Both the position numbers and the translations under genes were made by a program. The notes beneath the pieces are model-generated. The model was not told the DNA's origin and made no database searches. It worked only from the letters and a program-made list of their open reading frames with translations. From Cytobacillus oceanisediminis (lineage in GTDB: Bacteria > Bacillota > Bacilli > Bacillales > Cytobacillaceae): DNA of 64,000 nucleotides. Shown here in pieces: positions 34,561 to 42,868 of this stretch (positions within the stretch are counted from its first letter, which is position 1; each line of letters begins with the position of its first letter). The stretch lies in the NCBI RefSeq assembly GCF_003182355.1, contig NZ_QGTW01000012.1, positions 62,001-126,000 of the forward strand, read 5' to 3'.

Positions 34561-34845
34561 ATGGGAGAATCATTAGGGTTAGTTGAGACAAAAGGTCTTG
34601 TGGGAGCTGTTGAAGCTGCTGACGCAATGGTTAAAGCTGCAAATGTAGAGATTTGCGGATACGAAAAAGTAGGATTCGGACTTGTTACAGTAATGGTCAG
34701 AGGTGATGTTGGGGCCGTTAAAGCCGCAACAGATGCAGGGGCAGAAGCTGCAAGCCGTGTTGGTGAACTGGTATCCGTACACGTAATCCCTCGCCCTCAC
34801 AGTGAAGTTGAAAGAGCATTGTTATCCAAAAAGATCGGTGAATAA
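34561..34845 (+). CDS. BMC-H shell protein 3
   Basis: This 94-residue single BMC domain ([51 protein letters not shown]) is the most canonical of the three. The pore segment is GFG where GSG or GAG is common, which would change pore character. AAGGAGG lies before the ATG. The flavoprotein-like gene starts 2 nt after its stop codon. Confidence 0.95.
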   Translation: MGESLGLVETKGLVGAVEAADAMVKAANVEICGYEKVGFGLVTVMVRGDVGAVKAATDAGAEAASRVGELVSVHVIPRPHSEVERALLSKKIGE

Positions 34846-34847
34846 GC

Positions 34848-35576
34848 ATGGTTAAAGCTGTGCAGAGTGAAATGGTCAAACACACTCTGCAAGAGATTTA
34901 CCACCGTGGAGGCGGATTCCCTAGAAAACCATATGTCCTGGCTCTATTAACCTATCATATGATTGGAATGGAACCGGGATTTTCTTACTTAAAGGAAATG
35001 CAAAAGGATACTATTACTCTTCGGCTAACAGGTGAAAACTCACTCTTGGCCAAGATGGAGCTCAGGGAACTTATTAAGGCTGCGGGGAATGATGATTGGA
35101 TCCCCCAGGCATGTCTGGGGGAAGAAATTTTAAGAGAAATAGATGGAATTTTCCTCCCCATCCTTTCTTTTTCCTTAGTAAATGACCTCTTATCCCTGAA
35201 TGAACAAAGGCCATTTGTCCGCCTTATTCTGGAAGCACTTTTAAAAGGGAAAAAGATTGTAGCTTTAAAAACCGGCGCAGATCCCCATGATCCTTATTGG
35301 AAAATGAAAGGAATGGACAAAGGGCCTGCGCTATTGAAAAGAACAATGCTGCAGCAGCTTGTCCAGCTAAAGTCAATGGGCATTATTTTGATTTCCAAGA
35401 ATGAAAAAGCCGATTTCAAACCGGAAGAGAATAAAAAAACCGTCATTTCAAAGGAAACAATCCGGAATGCACATCTGCATAACCAAACTGAAATACGAAT
35501 TCAAGGTGGAAGCATCATTACGCCTCTAGCGAGGGATATGGCCAAGGAATTAAATATATTGCTCAAAACATTTTAA
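34848..35576 (+). CDS. Microcompartment-associated flavoprotein-like protein
   Basis: This 242-residue protein resembles flavoproteins of the HFCD type found in microcompartment loci: an inactive-looking N-terminal region, then DGIFLPILSFSLVNDLLSL, EALLKGKKIVALKTGADP and LQQLVQLKSMGIILIS, consistent with a Rossmann-like fold. A redox or flavin-handling role inside the compartment is possible, and prenyl-FMN metabolism is a further option given ubiX/ubiD. The family call is tentative. It abuts BMC-H 3, and the pentamer gene follows after 69 nt. Confidence 0.5.
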   Translation: MVKAVQSEMVKHTLQEIYHRGGGFPRKPYVLALLTYHMIGMEPGFSYLKEMQKDTITLRLTGENSLLAKMELRELIKAAGNDDWIPQACLGEEILREIDGIFLPILSFSLVNDLLSLNEQRPFVRLILEALLKGKKIVALKTGADPHDPYWKMKGMDKGPALLKRTMLQQLVQLKSMGIILISKNEKADFKPEENKKTVISKETIRNAHLHNQTEIRIQGGSIITPLARDMAKELNILLKTF

Positions 35577-35645
35577 TGATTGCTCAAACAGGAAGGCACT
35601 AACCTCCGGACTTTTGAACAATCTATTTTAAGGGAGAAGATTAGT

Positions 35646-35924
35646 ATGCAAATGGGAATGGTGGTGGGCCGTGTAACTGCCACAAGGAAAGACGAAAATT
35701 TAACAGGCACCAAACTATTAATCACTCAGCCTATTGGATTGGATGGCAGCATGTTACCGAACCCCATTATTACCGTTGATACTGTAGGAGCTGGAATTGG
35801 AGAAAAGGTGATTTACGTGACAGGAAGCATGGCTTCAAGAGCTGTCCAAAACAAAGAGGCTCCCATTGATGCTGCGATAATCGGAATTATTGATAGTGTG
35901 GAAGGAACGAAGACAGGGGGGTAA
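35646..35924 (+). CDS. EutN/CcmL-type pentameric vertex protein (BMC-P)
   Basis: This 92-residue protein begins MGMVVGRVTATRKDENLTG and has KLLITQPI, DTVGAGIGEKVIYVTGS and DAAIIGIIDSVE, the EutN/CcmL pattern. The pentamers close the corners of the icosahedral shell, so a complete shell can be encoded here. The frame is open from 35580, but AGGGAGAAG at 35631 is 7 nt from this ATG and the conserved domain starts here. Confidence 0.93.
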   Translation: MQMGMVVGRVTATRKDENLTGTKLLITQPIGLDGSMLPNPIITVDTVGAGIGEKVIYVTGSMASRAVQNKEAPIDAAIIGIIDSVEGTKTGG

Positions 35925-35930
35925 AGGAAA

Positions 35931-37742
35931 ATGGACGCAAAAAGAATTAAAGAAGCGATCCAGCATCGCAAGCTGATTGATGTATTGCTTGATAGCCATT
36001 TACATGCAGATCTGGTTCTAAAGGGCGGGTATTTTATAAATGTTATAACTCGTGAAATCTATGAAGCGGATGTTGCGATCAAGGGCGAATTTATTCTAAT
36101 GGCTGGGGATGCAAAAGACTTAATCGGACCGAAAACAAAGGTTGAAAACGTAAAAGGAAAGTTCATCTGTCCCGGCTTTATTGATTCACATATGCATTTT
36201 GAAAGTGCCATGCTGACTTGTACGGAATTTTCCAAGCTCTCCATTCCAACCGGAACAACTACTTTAATCGGGGACCCGCATGAGATCGGAAATGTTCTTG
36301 GTGTAAAAGGCATGCAGGCTATGATTGAAGAAGCAAAAACGCTTCCAAACAGGATTTTGTTTACGGTACCATGCGCCGTACCGGACGCCCCTGGTCTTGA
36401 AACTTCAGGGTTCGATGTTACATCCAAAGATATGAAGGAGCTTCTCTCGGATGACTATGTCCAGGGAATCGGCGAGATTCAAAGTTTCAGCAATATTAAG
36501 CCAGTTTACGAACATGCTCCAGAATTGATTGATGACCTCGTTGCTGCCGTCTCTTATGCAAATTCGATCGGTAAGACCGTGGAAGGGAATGCCCCAGGGT
36601 TGTTTGGAAAGGAATTGGCCGCGCATATCATCAGCGGAGGAACACATGTGTCTTGCCATGAAACGACCACAAAAGAAGAAACAGTAGAAAAGCTGCGCTA
36701 TGGTGTGAGCGTATTTATGCGTGAAGGTTCCTCACAGAGAAATATGGCAGATTGCATTCGAGCCATTACGGAAGACGGCCTTGATTCAAGAAGAGCCATT
36801 CTTGTTTCAGACGATATGGTTCCTGCGGATTTATTGAATTACGGCCATATGAACGATATTATCCGGCGTACGATTGCTGAAGGGATTGATCCTGTTGAAG
36901 CCATCCAAATGGCAACGATCAACCCTGCCACGCATTTTGGATTTAAGGATGTGGGGGTTATTGCTCCTGGTAAAAGAGCGGATATAGTAGTCATTAGCGA
37001 TTTGACTAATATGACCGTTGAACAGGTTTATCTGGCTGGTAAAAAAGCGGCCGAAAAAGGCGAACTAACGATGGAAATTGCTCCTTACATATATCCGGAA
37101 AGTGTAAAGAAGTCCGTGAAGCGCAAGCCGGTTACTGTTAAGGATTTGGCAATTGAAGCACCAGGCAGCCGTGCCAGGGTGAGGGCGATTGATGCGATTC
37201 CATATCAGAATTTAACTGGCGGGCGTGAATTTACCCTAAATGTGAAAGAAGGGATCGTCCAGCCATGCCTGCAGCAGGATGTTCTTCCGCTTCTTGTAGT
37301 GGAGCGCCATGGCCGAACAGGTAAAATCGGCAAAACGTTCTTGCATGGATTTGATTTAAAAAGCGGTGCCATCGCAGAAAGCGTGGCGCATGATACACAC
37401 AACATTATTGTAACAGGGACAAATTATGAAGATATGGTAACAGCTGTCAATCGCGTAATCGCCATGGATGGCGGAATTGCGATGATCAAGGACAGCAAAG
37501 TTGTCGGCGATCTGCCTTTAAGGATCGGCGGTTTAATGACAGATGAATTAACAGGTAAAGAAATGAGTGAAAAGGTAGACGAATTATCTTTGCTTGCTAA
37601 AGAGGTGCTGGGCTGCGGCATGGATGTTCCGTTTATGCACTTATCCTTCTGGTCACTTGTCACAAGCCCTAAATGGAAAATTACTGATATGGGTTTAATT
37701 GATGTAGATAAGTTCGAAATTATTCCGACCATTATCAATTGA
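35931..37742 (+). CDS. Adenine-deaminase paralogue with altered metal-site residue
   Basis: This 603-residue member of the adenine deaminase family keeps His-87/His-89 (DSHMHFESAM), His-117 (GDPHEIGNV) and His-243 (SCHETT). However, GNAPGL at 219-224 has Asn-220 where the deaminase at 16966 has His-202, and SDD replaces TDD. An extra N-terminal helix (MDAKRIKEAIQHRKLIDVLL) could be an encapsulation signal. Context suggests another amino-heterocycle substrate, for example 4-aminoimidazole; this is inference. It starts 7 nt after BMC-P. Confidence 0.8.
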   Translation: MDAKRIKEAIQHRKLIDVLLDSHLHADLVLKGGYFINVITREIYEADVAIKGEFILMAGDAKDLIGPKTKVENVKGKFICPGFIDSHMHFESAMLTCTEFSKLSIPTGTTTLIGDPHEIGNVLGVKGMQAMIEEAKTLPNRILFTVPCAVPDAPGLETSGFDVTSKDMKELLSDDYVQGIGEIQSFSNIKPVYEHAPELIDDLVAAVSYANSIGKTVEGNAPGLFGKELAAHIISGGTHVSCHETTTKEETVEKLRYGVSVFMREGSSQRNMADCIRAITEDGLDSRRAILVSDDMVPADLLNYGHMNDIIRRTIAEGIDPVEAIQMATINPATHFGFKDVGVIAPGKRADIVVISDLTNMTVEQVYLAGKKAAEKGELTMEIAPYIYPESVKKSVKRKPVTVKDLAIEAPGSRARVRAIDAIPYQNLTGGREFTLNVKEGIVQPCLQQDVLPLLVVERHGRTGKIGKTFLHGFDLKSGAIAESVAHDTHNIIVTGTNYEDMVTAVNRVIAMDGGIAMIKDSKVVGDLPLRIGGLMTDELTGKEMSEKVDELSLLAKEVLGCGMDVPFMHLSFWSLVTSPKWKITDMGLIDVDKFEIIPTIIN

Positions 37743-37746
37743 TCGT

Positions 37747-37771
37747 AAAAGCGGCGGTCCTTGCCGCTTTT
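37747..37771 (+). terminator. Hairpin after the deaminase paralogue
   Basis: The stem AAAAGCGGC/GCCGCTTTT has a short T run and lies inside the gene cluster, so it probably only attenuates or marks an mRNA end. Confidence 0.5.
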
Positions 37772-37808
37772 CATATAGTAACAAAATTTTATTTAAAGGA
37801 GGAAAACC

Positions 37809-38492
37809 ATGGGAGTCAGACTAGTCGATTTAACACAGGAAATTTATCAGGGGATGCCGGTCTTTCCCCTGCACCAAAAAACGATGATATTCCCTAACAT
37901 CTCCCACGAGGAAAGTGAAAAGCAAATCGGCTTTATGTTTGCCACCAATAATCTTTTAATCAATGAACACGGTCCTACCCACAGTGACGCCACATATGAG
38001 TACGATCCAAATGGGGAATACATTGATGAAATGCCGCTTGATTTTTTTTACGGTCCTGCTGTTTGCCTGGATGTGTCGCATGTTCCGCCTGACCGTTATA
38101 TTACAAGCAGAGATCTGGAGGATGCACTGCGGAATTCGCAGCAGTTTATTGAAAAAGGCGATATCGTACTCCTTTATACAGGTCACTATAACCGCTCATA
38201 TGGAACTGAAGAATGGCTTACAGTCTATACAGGCCTCGATTACCAGGCCGCTAAATGGCTCGCTGACAAAGGTGCAGTGAATATTGGCATTGATGCACCG
38301 GCCATTGACCATCCGGATGACCCGAAATATTCAGGCCATCTAATTTGCCGCGAATATGGAATCACCAATACTGAAAACTTATGTAATCTTGATCAAGTTG
38401 CGGGTATGCGGTTTTTATATTTTGGCCTGCCGCTCCGTATCCGAAAGGGCACCGGCTCTCCAATAAGGGCAGTAGCTGTATTTATTGAATAG
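37809..38492 (+). CDS. Cyclase-family metal-dependent hydrolase
   Basis: This 227-residue protein belongs to the cyclase/kynurenine-formamidase-like family: LVDLTQEIYQGMPVFP at the N terminus, metal motif NEHGPTHSDATYE (a variant of HGTHxDxPxH) and GIDAPAIDHPDDP. Relatives hydrolyse formamides, cyclic amides or N-formyl compounds. In the proposed route it could act on the imidazolone ring or a formyl product. GGAGG lies before the ATG. Confidence 0.82.
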   Translation: MGVRLVDLTQEIYQGMPVFPLHQKTMIFPNISHEESEKQIGFMFATNNLLINEHGPTHSDATYEYDPNGEYIDEMPLDFFYGPAVCLDVSHVPPDRYITSRDLEDALRNSQQFIEKGDIVLLYTGHYNRSYGTEEWLTVYTGLDYQAAKWLADKGAVNIGIDAPAIDHPDDPKYSGHLICREYGITNTENLCNLDQVAGMRFLYFGLPLRIRKGTGSPIRAVAVFIE

Positions 38493-38722
38493 GCTCTGTT
38501 CAACTGGCCTGTTGATTTCCGCTCAGGAAGCTCAGCAAAACCGCCGGCGGTCCGACGGTCCCCGGTGCATTCGCGCCTGCGGGGTCTCCTTAGACACGCT
38601 CCTCTCTCGGGCCATTGAATGAGTCACTCCGTACGAAGGAATCCGAATGCATTTTCGAGGAGTCTTGCACCTACTGCTCCAATCAACAGGGTGCCAAATC
38701 TAAAATAAGTTTTAAAACAGCC
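38491..38722. repeat. MITE-like repeat, copy 3 (reverse orientation)
   Basis: The 232-bp element begins AGGCTCTGTTCAACTGGCCT and ends with AAAACAGCC. In reverse it shares GGCACCCTGTTGATTGGAG, the AGACCCCGCAGGCGCGAATG core and GCGGAAATCAACAGGCCAGT with copy 1. It fills the gap between the cyclase and DUF1989 genes and no coding sequence is seen in it. Confidence 0.75.
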
Positions 38723-38751
38723 ATTGAATAATAACTAAAGGAGGAGATCAC

Positions 38752-39375
38752 TTGGGAGAAGTTTTTAAAAAAGTAAGGTTACGTGAGGAAATCATCATTC
38801 CTCCTTATGAAGGCAGAAGTGCCAGGCTCTACAAAGGTGAGGAACTAATTATTATTGATATGGAAGGAAAACAGGTGGGCGATTTTGTCTGTTTCAGCTA
38901 TGAAGACCCGTCAGAGCATGTATCTCCTGTACATATGCGGGCTTCATTAAGCAGCATCCGGTTAAAAACGGGCGATTTGCTTTACAGCAATCGGCGCCGC
39001 CCGCTTATGCAGCTGGTCGAGGATACTGTCGGTAAGCATGATTTCTTTTTCCCAGCATGCGATTATTACCGTTATAAAGTGGATTTTGGCAAAGAAGACC
39101 ATCCGAATTGCCATGATAATATTGAAAGCGCTTTGAGAGCTTTTCACATCCATCCTCCTATTATCCCGGATCCTATCAACCTATTCATGAACAATGTGCT
39201 TGATGACTTGGGTGATTATAAAATAGCAGAGCCCCTTTCCAAACCGGGTGACTATGTCAGGCTGAAAGCACTTTGTGATGTGGTCATTGCCTGTACTACC
39301 TGCTCGCAGGATATGGCACCTGTAAACGGGTTTAAGGTTACCCCGTTAAAAATGCAAATAGTGGAGGCGGATTGA
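38752..39375 (+). CDS. DUF1989 (urea carboxylase-associated) family protein
   Basis: This 207-residue protein has the DUF1989 features GKQVGDFVCF, NRRRPLMQLVEDT and FFPACD, HDNIESALRAF, with PINLFMNN and CDVVIACTTCSQD near the end; Cys and His residues may bind metal. Such genes travel with urea carboxylase and other nitrogen-compound genes; their reaction is unsettled. TTG start after AAAGGAGGAG. The M20 gene overlaps its stop codon (TGATG). Confidence 0.78.
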   Translation: MGEVFKKVRLREEIIIPPYEGRSARLYKGEELIIIDMEGKQVGDFVCFSYEDPSEHVSPVHMRASLSSIRLKTGDLLYSNRRRPLMQLVEDTVGKHDFFFPACDYYRYKVDFGKEDHPNCHDNIESALRAFHIHPPIIPDPINLFMNNVLDDLGDYKIAEPLSKPGDYVRLKALCDVVIACTTCSQDMAPVNGFKVTPLKMQIVEAD

Positions 39376-40544
39376 TGAATGATATCCAATTTCTTCAGCA
39401 GCTGCTCCAAATCGACAGCTCCAATCCTCCTGGAAACGAACATCTGGTAACTGAAGCTTTTATAAACCGGTGTAAAGAAAAGGGGGTGCCGTATAAAGTT
39501 ACTTTTCTGGACAAGAACAGAAGCAATTTTGAAGTAACCCTTCAAGGGAAAAGCGATAAACAGCTATTTTTATGCGGGCACATGGATACCGTTTCTCCTG
39601 GTTCAGGTGAATGGAATTACCCACCGTTTTCAGGTGAAATCGTGGATGGGCGAATCTATGGGAGGGGCGCATCTGATATGAAAAGCGGTCTGGCCGGGTT
39701 ATTTTTGGCGCTGGAGGAAATATTCCTGACAGATGCAGTTCCTCCCGCCACCGTAACGTTCCTCGCCACAGCCGGTGAGGAAGTCGATAGCTGCGGGGCA
39801 AGAGCATTTTTAAAAGATAATGAAAAAAGAAAGATTGATGCGCTTGTCATTGCCGAACCAACTGATGAAAAAATTGTGATTGGCCATAAAGGAGCCCTCT
39901 GGCTCGAAATTACAACGTTCGGAAGGACCTCTCATGGCTCCATGCCGGAGCAGGGAATCAATGCAGTGGACCATATGGTTAGGGTCATCCAAATACTGAA
40001 TGAAATGAAGGTTGGATGGAGGGCTGAAAAAGAACCCCTTGGTCAGAGCAGCCTAGCGGTAACCATGATTGAGGGCGGAGTGCAAACTAATGTGATTCCT
40101 GATAAATGCAGTATTAGAGCAGATATTCGTACGGTTCCGCCACAATCCCATTACAGCTTTATTGAATTGCTGAAGAGCAAGCTGGACCACTTAATTGAAC
40201 AAAATGAAATTTTCCAATATCGTGTCGAAATAATATTGGACCGCCCGTCCATATTAACACAGCCTTCAGAAAATATCATTCAAATAGCCCAAATTTTAAA
40301 AGGAGGATCCAATACAGATTACTTCGGCGTCTCTTACTATACAGACGGGGCTGTCCTGAATCCGAGAAGTGAAATTCCGACTCTAATCTACGGACCCGGG
40401 GACGAAAAACTTGCCCACCAGCCGAACGAATGGGTCAGCATTGAAGCTTACCGGCGGTCCATCCAGTTTTACAAACAGCTTATATTGAATTACGGCAATC
40501 AAAAAGTTATACAGTCAAGCCCACTTCAAGGAGGCGGAGTATAA
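39375..40544 (+). CDS. M20 family metallohydrolase (ArgE/DapE-like)
   Basis: This 389-residue enzyme has the two-zinc M20 signature: FLCGHMDTVSPG, RGASDMKSGLAG, AGEEVDSCGA and IAEPTDEKIVIGHKGAL, with a C-terminal His in KLAHQPNEW. The family deacylates or deaminates N-acylated amino acids and related amidines. In the proposed pathway it could act on a late product such as formimino- or formylglycine; this is a guess. It overlaps both neighbours, so all three are cotranslated. Confidence 0.85.
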   Translation: MNDIQFLQQLLQIDSSNPPGNEHLVTEAFINRCKEKGVPYKVTFLDKNRSNFEVTLQGKSDKQLFLCGHMDTVSPGSGEWNYPPFSGEIVDGRIYGRGASDMKSGLAGLFLALEEIFLTDAVPPATVTFLATAGEEVDSCGARAFLKDNEKRKIDALVIAEPTDEKIVIGHKGALWLEITTFGRTSHGSMPEQGINAVDHMVRVIQILNEMKVGWRAEKEPLGQSSLAVTMIEGGVQTNVIPDKCSIRADIRTVPPQSHYSFIELLKSKLDHLIEQNEIFQYRVEIILDRPSILTQPSENIIQIAQILKGGSNTDYFGVSYYTDGAVLNPRSEIPTLIYGPGDEKLAHQPNEWVSIEAYRRSIQFYKQLILNYGNQKVIQSSPLQGGGV

Positions 40545-41881
40545 TGAGCAGCATCCTGATCAAAAATGCCGAAATCATTACGATGAATGCGAAAGAAGAT
40601 ATTCTCTTCGGGGATCTCTATATAGTGGATGACCGAATTGCAGAAATAGGGCCAAACTTAAACGTTTCAGCTGATAAAGTAATAGATGCTTCCGGGAAAA
40701 CAGTCATCCCCGGTTTTATTCAAACGCATATCCACCTCTGCCAGACCCTTTTCCGCGGGCAAGCCGATGACCTTGAATTGCTGGATTGGCTTAAACAAAA
40801 AATCTGGCCGCTTGAAGCCTCGCATGATGAAGAGTCCATCTATTACTCTGCCATGCTTGGAATCGGAGAGCTGCTGCAAAGCGGTACGACAACTGTGGTG
40901 GACATGGAAACGGTCCATTATACAGAATATGCTTTTCAGGCCATTGCCGAGAGCGGCATTAGGGCTCTCGCAGGCAAGGTCATGATGGATAAGGGCGACG
41001 AGGTTCCCGTTCTATTAAGAGAAAAAACATCGAGATCCATTCAGGAGAGTGTGGACCTTCTTGAAAAATGGCATAACCATGATAATGGACGTATTCAATA
41101 TGCTTTTTGCCCCCGCTTCGTCGTATCCTGTACTGAAGACTTGCTTACGAATGTAAGGGACCTTTCATCCGGCTACAATGTAAGAGTCCATACACATGCT
41201 TCTGAAAACGCAAACGAAATTCTGCTTGTTGAAAGAGAATATGGAATGAGGAATGTTGTTTATTTGGACAGCATTGGACTCGCCAATGAAAGGCTGATTC
41301 TAGCCCATTGTGTTTGGCTGGATGAGGAAGAAAAGAGAATTATAAAACAGCGGGGAGTGAAGGTAAGTCATTGTCCGGGTTCCAATTTAAAGCTGGCATC
41401 GGGTGTGGCTGAAGTTCCTTATTTATTGGAGCAGCAGGCATTTGTCAGTTTGGGGGCAGACGGCGCTCCTTGCAATAACAATCTCGACATGTTCAATGAA
41501 ATGAGATTGGCAGCGATTATTCAAAAGCCGGTTCATGGGCCTACAGCCATGAATGCCCGGACGGTATTCAGAATGGCTACGATTGGCGGGGCAAAAGCTG
41601 TTGGGATGGAAGGTGAGATCGGGAGCCTTGAACGTGGCAAGAAAGCTGACCTTGCCATCCTAAATTTAAATGATTTCCATGTCTATCCTTCGTTTGACAT
41701 AGATACTATTTCTAGAATCGTTTATTCCGCAACTCGAGCGGACGTGGAAACAACCATAGTAAACGGAAAAATTTTGATGGAAAATAGAAAGCTAAAAACG
41801 GTTAATAAGGACATTGTGTTAAAAGAAGCGAACACAAGTATAAAAAGATTAATCAATAGACTGGAAACAGTAGTATATTAA
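40544..41881 (+). CDS. ATZ/TRZ-type amidohydrolase (deaminase or imidazolonase-like)
   Basis: This 445-residue member of the chlorohydrolase/guanine-deaminase/HutI branch has QTHIHLCQ, HTHASENANE, ILAHCVWL and LGADGAPCNNNLDM, the mononuclear metal site. Close relatives deaminate guanine, S-adenosylhomocysteine or 5'-deoxyadenosine, and HutI opens imidazolones. In this cluster, guanine deamination to xanthine or opening of 4-imidazolone are both reasonable. It starts on the TAATG junction with the M20 gene. Last gene of the run, followed by a terminator. Confidence 0.8.
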   Translation: MSSILIKNAEIITMNAKEDILFGDLYIVDDRIAEIGPNLNVSADKVIDASGKTVIPGFIQTHIHLCQTLFRGQADDLELLDWLKQKIWPLEASHDEESIYYSAMLGIGELLQSGTTTVVDMETVHYTEYAFQAIAESGIRALAGKVMMDKGDEVPVLLREKTSRSIQESVDLLEKWHNHDNGRIQYAFCPRFVVSCTEDLLTNVRDLSSGYNVRVHTHASENANEILLVEREYGMRNVVYLDSIGLANERLILAHCVWLDEEEKRIIKQRGVKVSHCPGSNLKLASGVAEVPYLLEQQAFVSLGADGAPCNNNLDMFNEMRLAAIIQKPVHGPTAMNARTVFRMATIGGAKAVGMEGEIGSLERGKKADLAILNLNDFHVYPSFDIDTISRIVYSATRADVETTIVNGKILMENRKLKTVNKDIVLKEANTSIKRLINRLETVVY

Positions 41882-41891
41882 GCTGTTATCC

Positions 41892-41921
41892 CGGCTGATC
41901 AACAAGTCAGCCGATTTTTTA
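41892..41921 (+). terminator. Terminator of the microcompartment gene run
   Basis: The stem CGGCTGA/TCAGCCG is followed by ATTTTTT, just after the last gene of the run. Confidence 0.75.
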
Positions 41922-41930
41922 TGATAATAA

Positions 41931-42316
41931 ATGGCTAAACAATATAGAGAGTATATTTCTTTGCATGATAACGTTTTTCCAAATACTTATTATTCTGGCA
42001 AGGAAATCATTGAAAGAATGAGTAGTAATCAAAAGGTATATACTTCAGGAGAAGATAGCGGTTTGAAAGGCTATCTAAATGCATAATACAATCTTGAAGA
42101 ACAAGAAGGCAGCATCGAGTTTATTGGGGTGAATGAAAAAGACCGTTATGCGGAATTGGAGGGAAATTGCCCGATATGGCAGTTTCATACTTTTTTAACC
42201 ACGGAGCAGTTGTTATAAACTTATGTCCAGGAACAACAAATGAAAAACCTTTAGCTCTATTTAAAAATGCAGGGTTTAAAGAGAGCGCGCATTGTATTAT
42301 TATAAACTGCAAATAA
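41931..42316 (+). pseudogene. Decayed GNAT acetyltransferase
   Basis: From 41931 the frame reads HDNVFPNTYYSGKEIIERM, is stopped by TAA at 42084, continues in frame as EGSIEFIGVNEKDR, then shifts frame and ends LCPGTTNEKPLALFKNAGFK, typical of the GNAT acetyl-CoA fold. At least one nonsense change and one frameshift with loss of the acetyl-CoA loop make it non-functional. Confidence 0.6.
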
Positions 42317-42409
42317 GGCAGAATAAATAAGCATTAAAGCAATTAGATAGTACATTTTAGGAAATTTAGGTAATATAGATATAGACTATAAGTTTTGGGA
42401 GGGAAAAAG

Positions 42410-42823
42410 ATGGCTATTGAAAATCCAAGCCGGGAAGAAATCGGCGCACTTTTGAAAAAGTCAAAACGCATTGCTGTTGTTGGTTTAAGCGGAAATCCTG
42501 ATCGTACTTCATATATGGTTTCCGAAGCAATGCAAAATGCAGGTTATGATATAATCCCGGTGAATCCAACCGTTGATGAAGTTCTTGGCGTTAAAGCCGT
42601 TTCAAGCCTTAAAGAGATCGAGGGACATATTGATATCGTAAATGTTTTCAGGAGATCCGAGTTTCTTCCGGAGGTTGCAAGGGAATTTGCTGAAATTGAT
42701 GCAGATATTTTCTGGGCACAGCTGGGTGTAGAAAATCAGGAAGCATACGATTTTCTTAAAGAAAAGGGATACACTGTCATCATGGACCGCTGCATTAAAG
42801 TTGAACATGCATTAACGAAGTAA
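42410..42823 (+). CDS. yneT: CoA-binding protein YneT
   Basis: This 137-residue protein is a single Rossmann-type CoA-binding domain: RIAVVGLSGNPDRTSYMV, YDIIPVNP and FWAQLGVENQEA, then GYTVIMDRCIKVEH. It binds CoA or a related dinucleotide; the role is unknown. GGGAGGG lies before this ATG. It sits just upstream of parE as in B. subtilis. Confidence 0.88.
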   Translation: MAIENPSREEIGALLKKSKRIAVVGLSGNPDRTSYMVSEAMQNAGYDIIPVNPTVDEVLGVKAVSSLKEIEGHIDIVNVFRRSEFLPEVAREFAEIDADIFWAQLGVENQEAYDFLKEKGYTVIMDRCIKVEHALTK

Positions 42824-42829
42824 AATCAG

Positions 42830-42868
42830 CATGAGGTCTTGAAAAGATCTCATGTTTTTATTTTTTAT
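42830..42868 (+). terminator. Terminator after yneT
   Basis: The stem CATGAGGTCTT/AAGATCTCATG (one mismatch) is followed by TTTTTATTTTTT. Confidence 0.75.
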
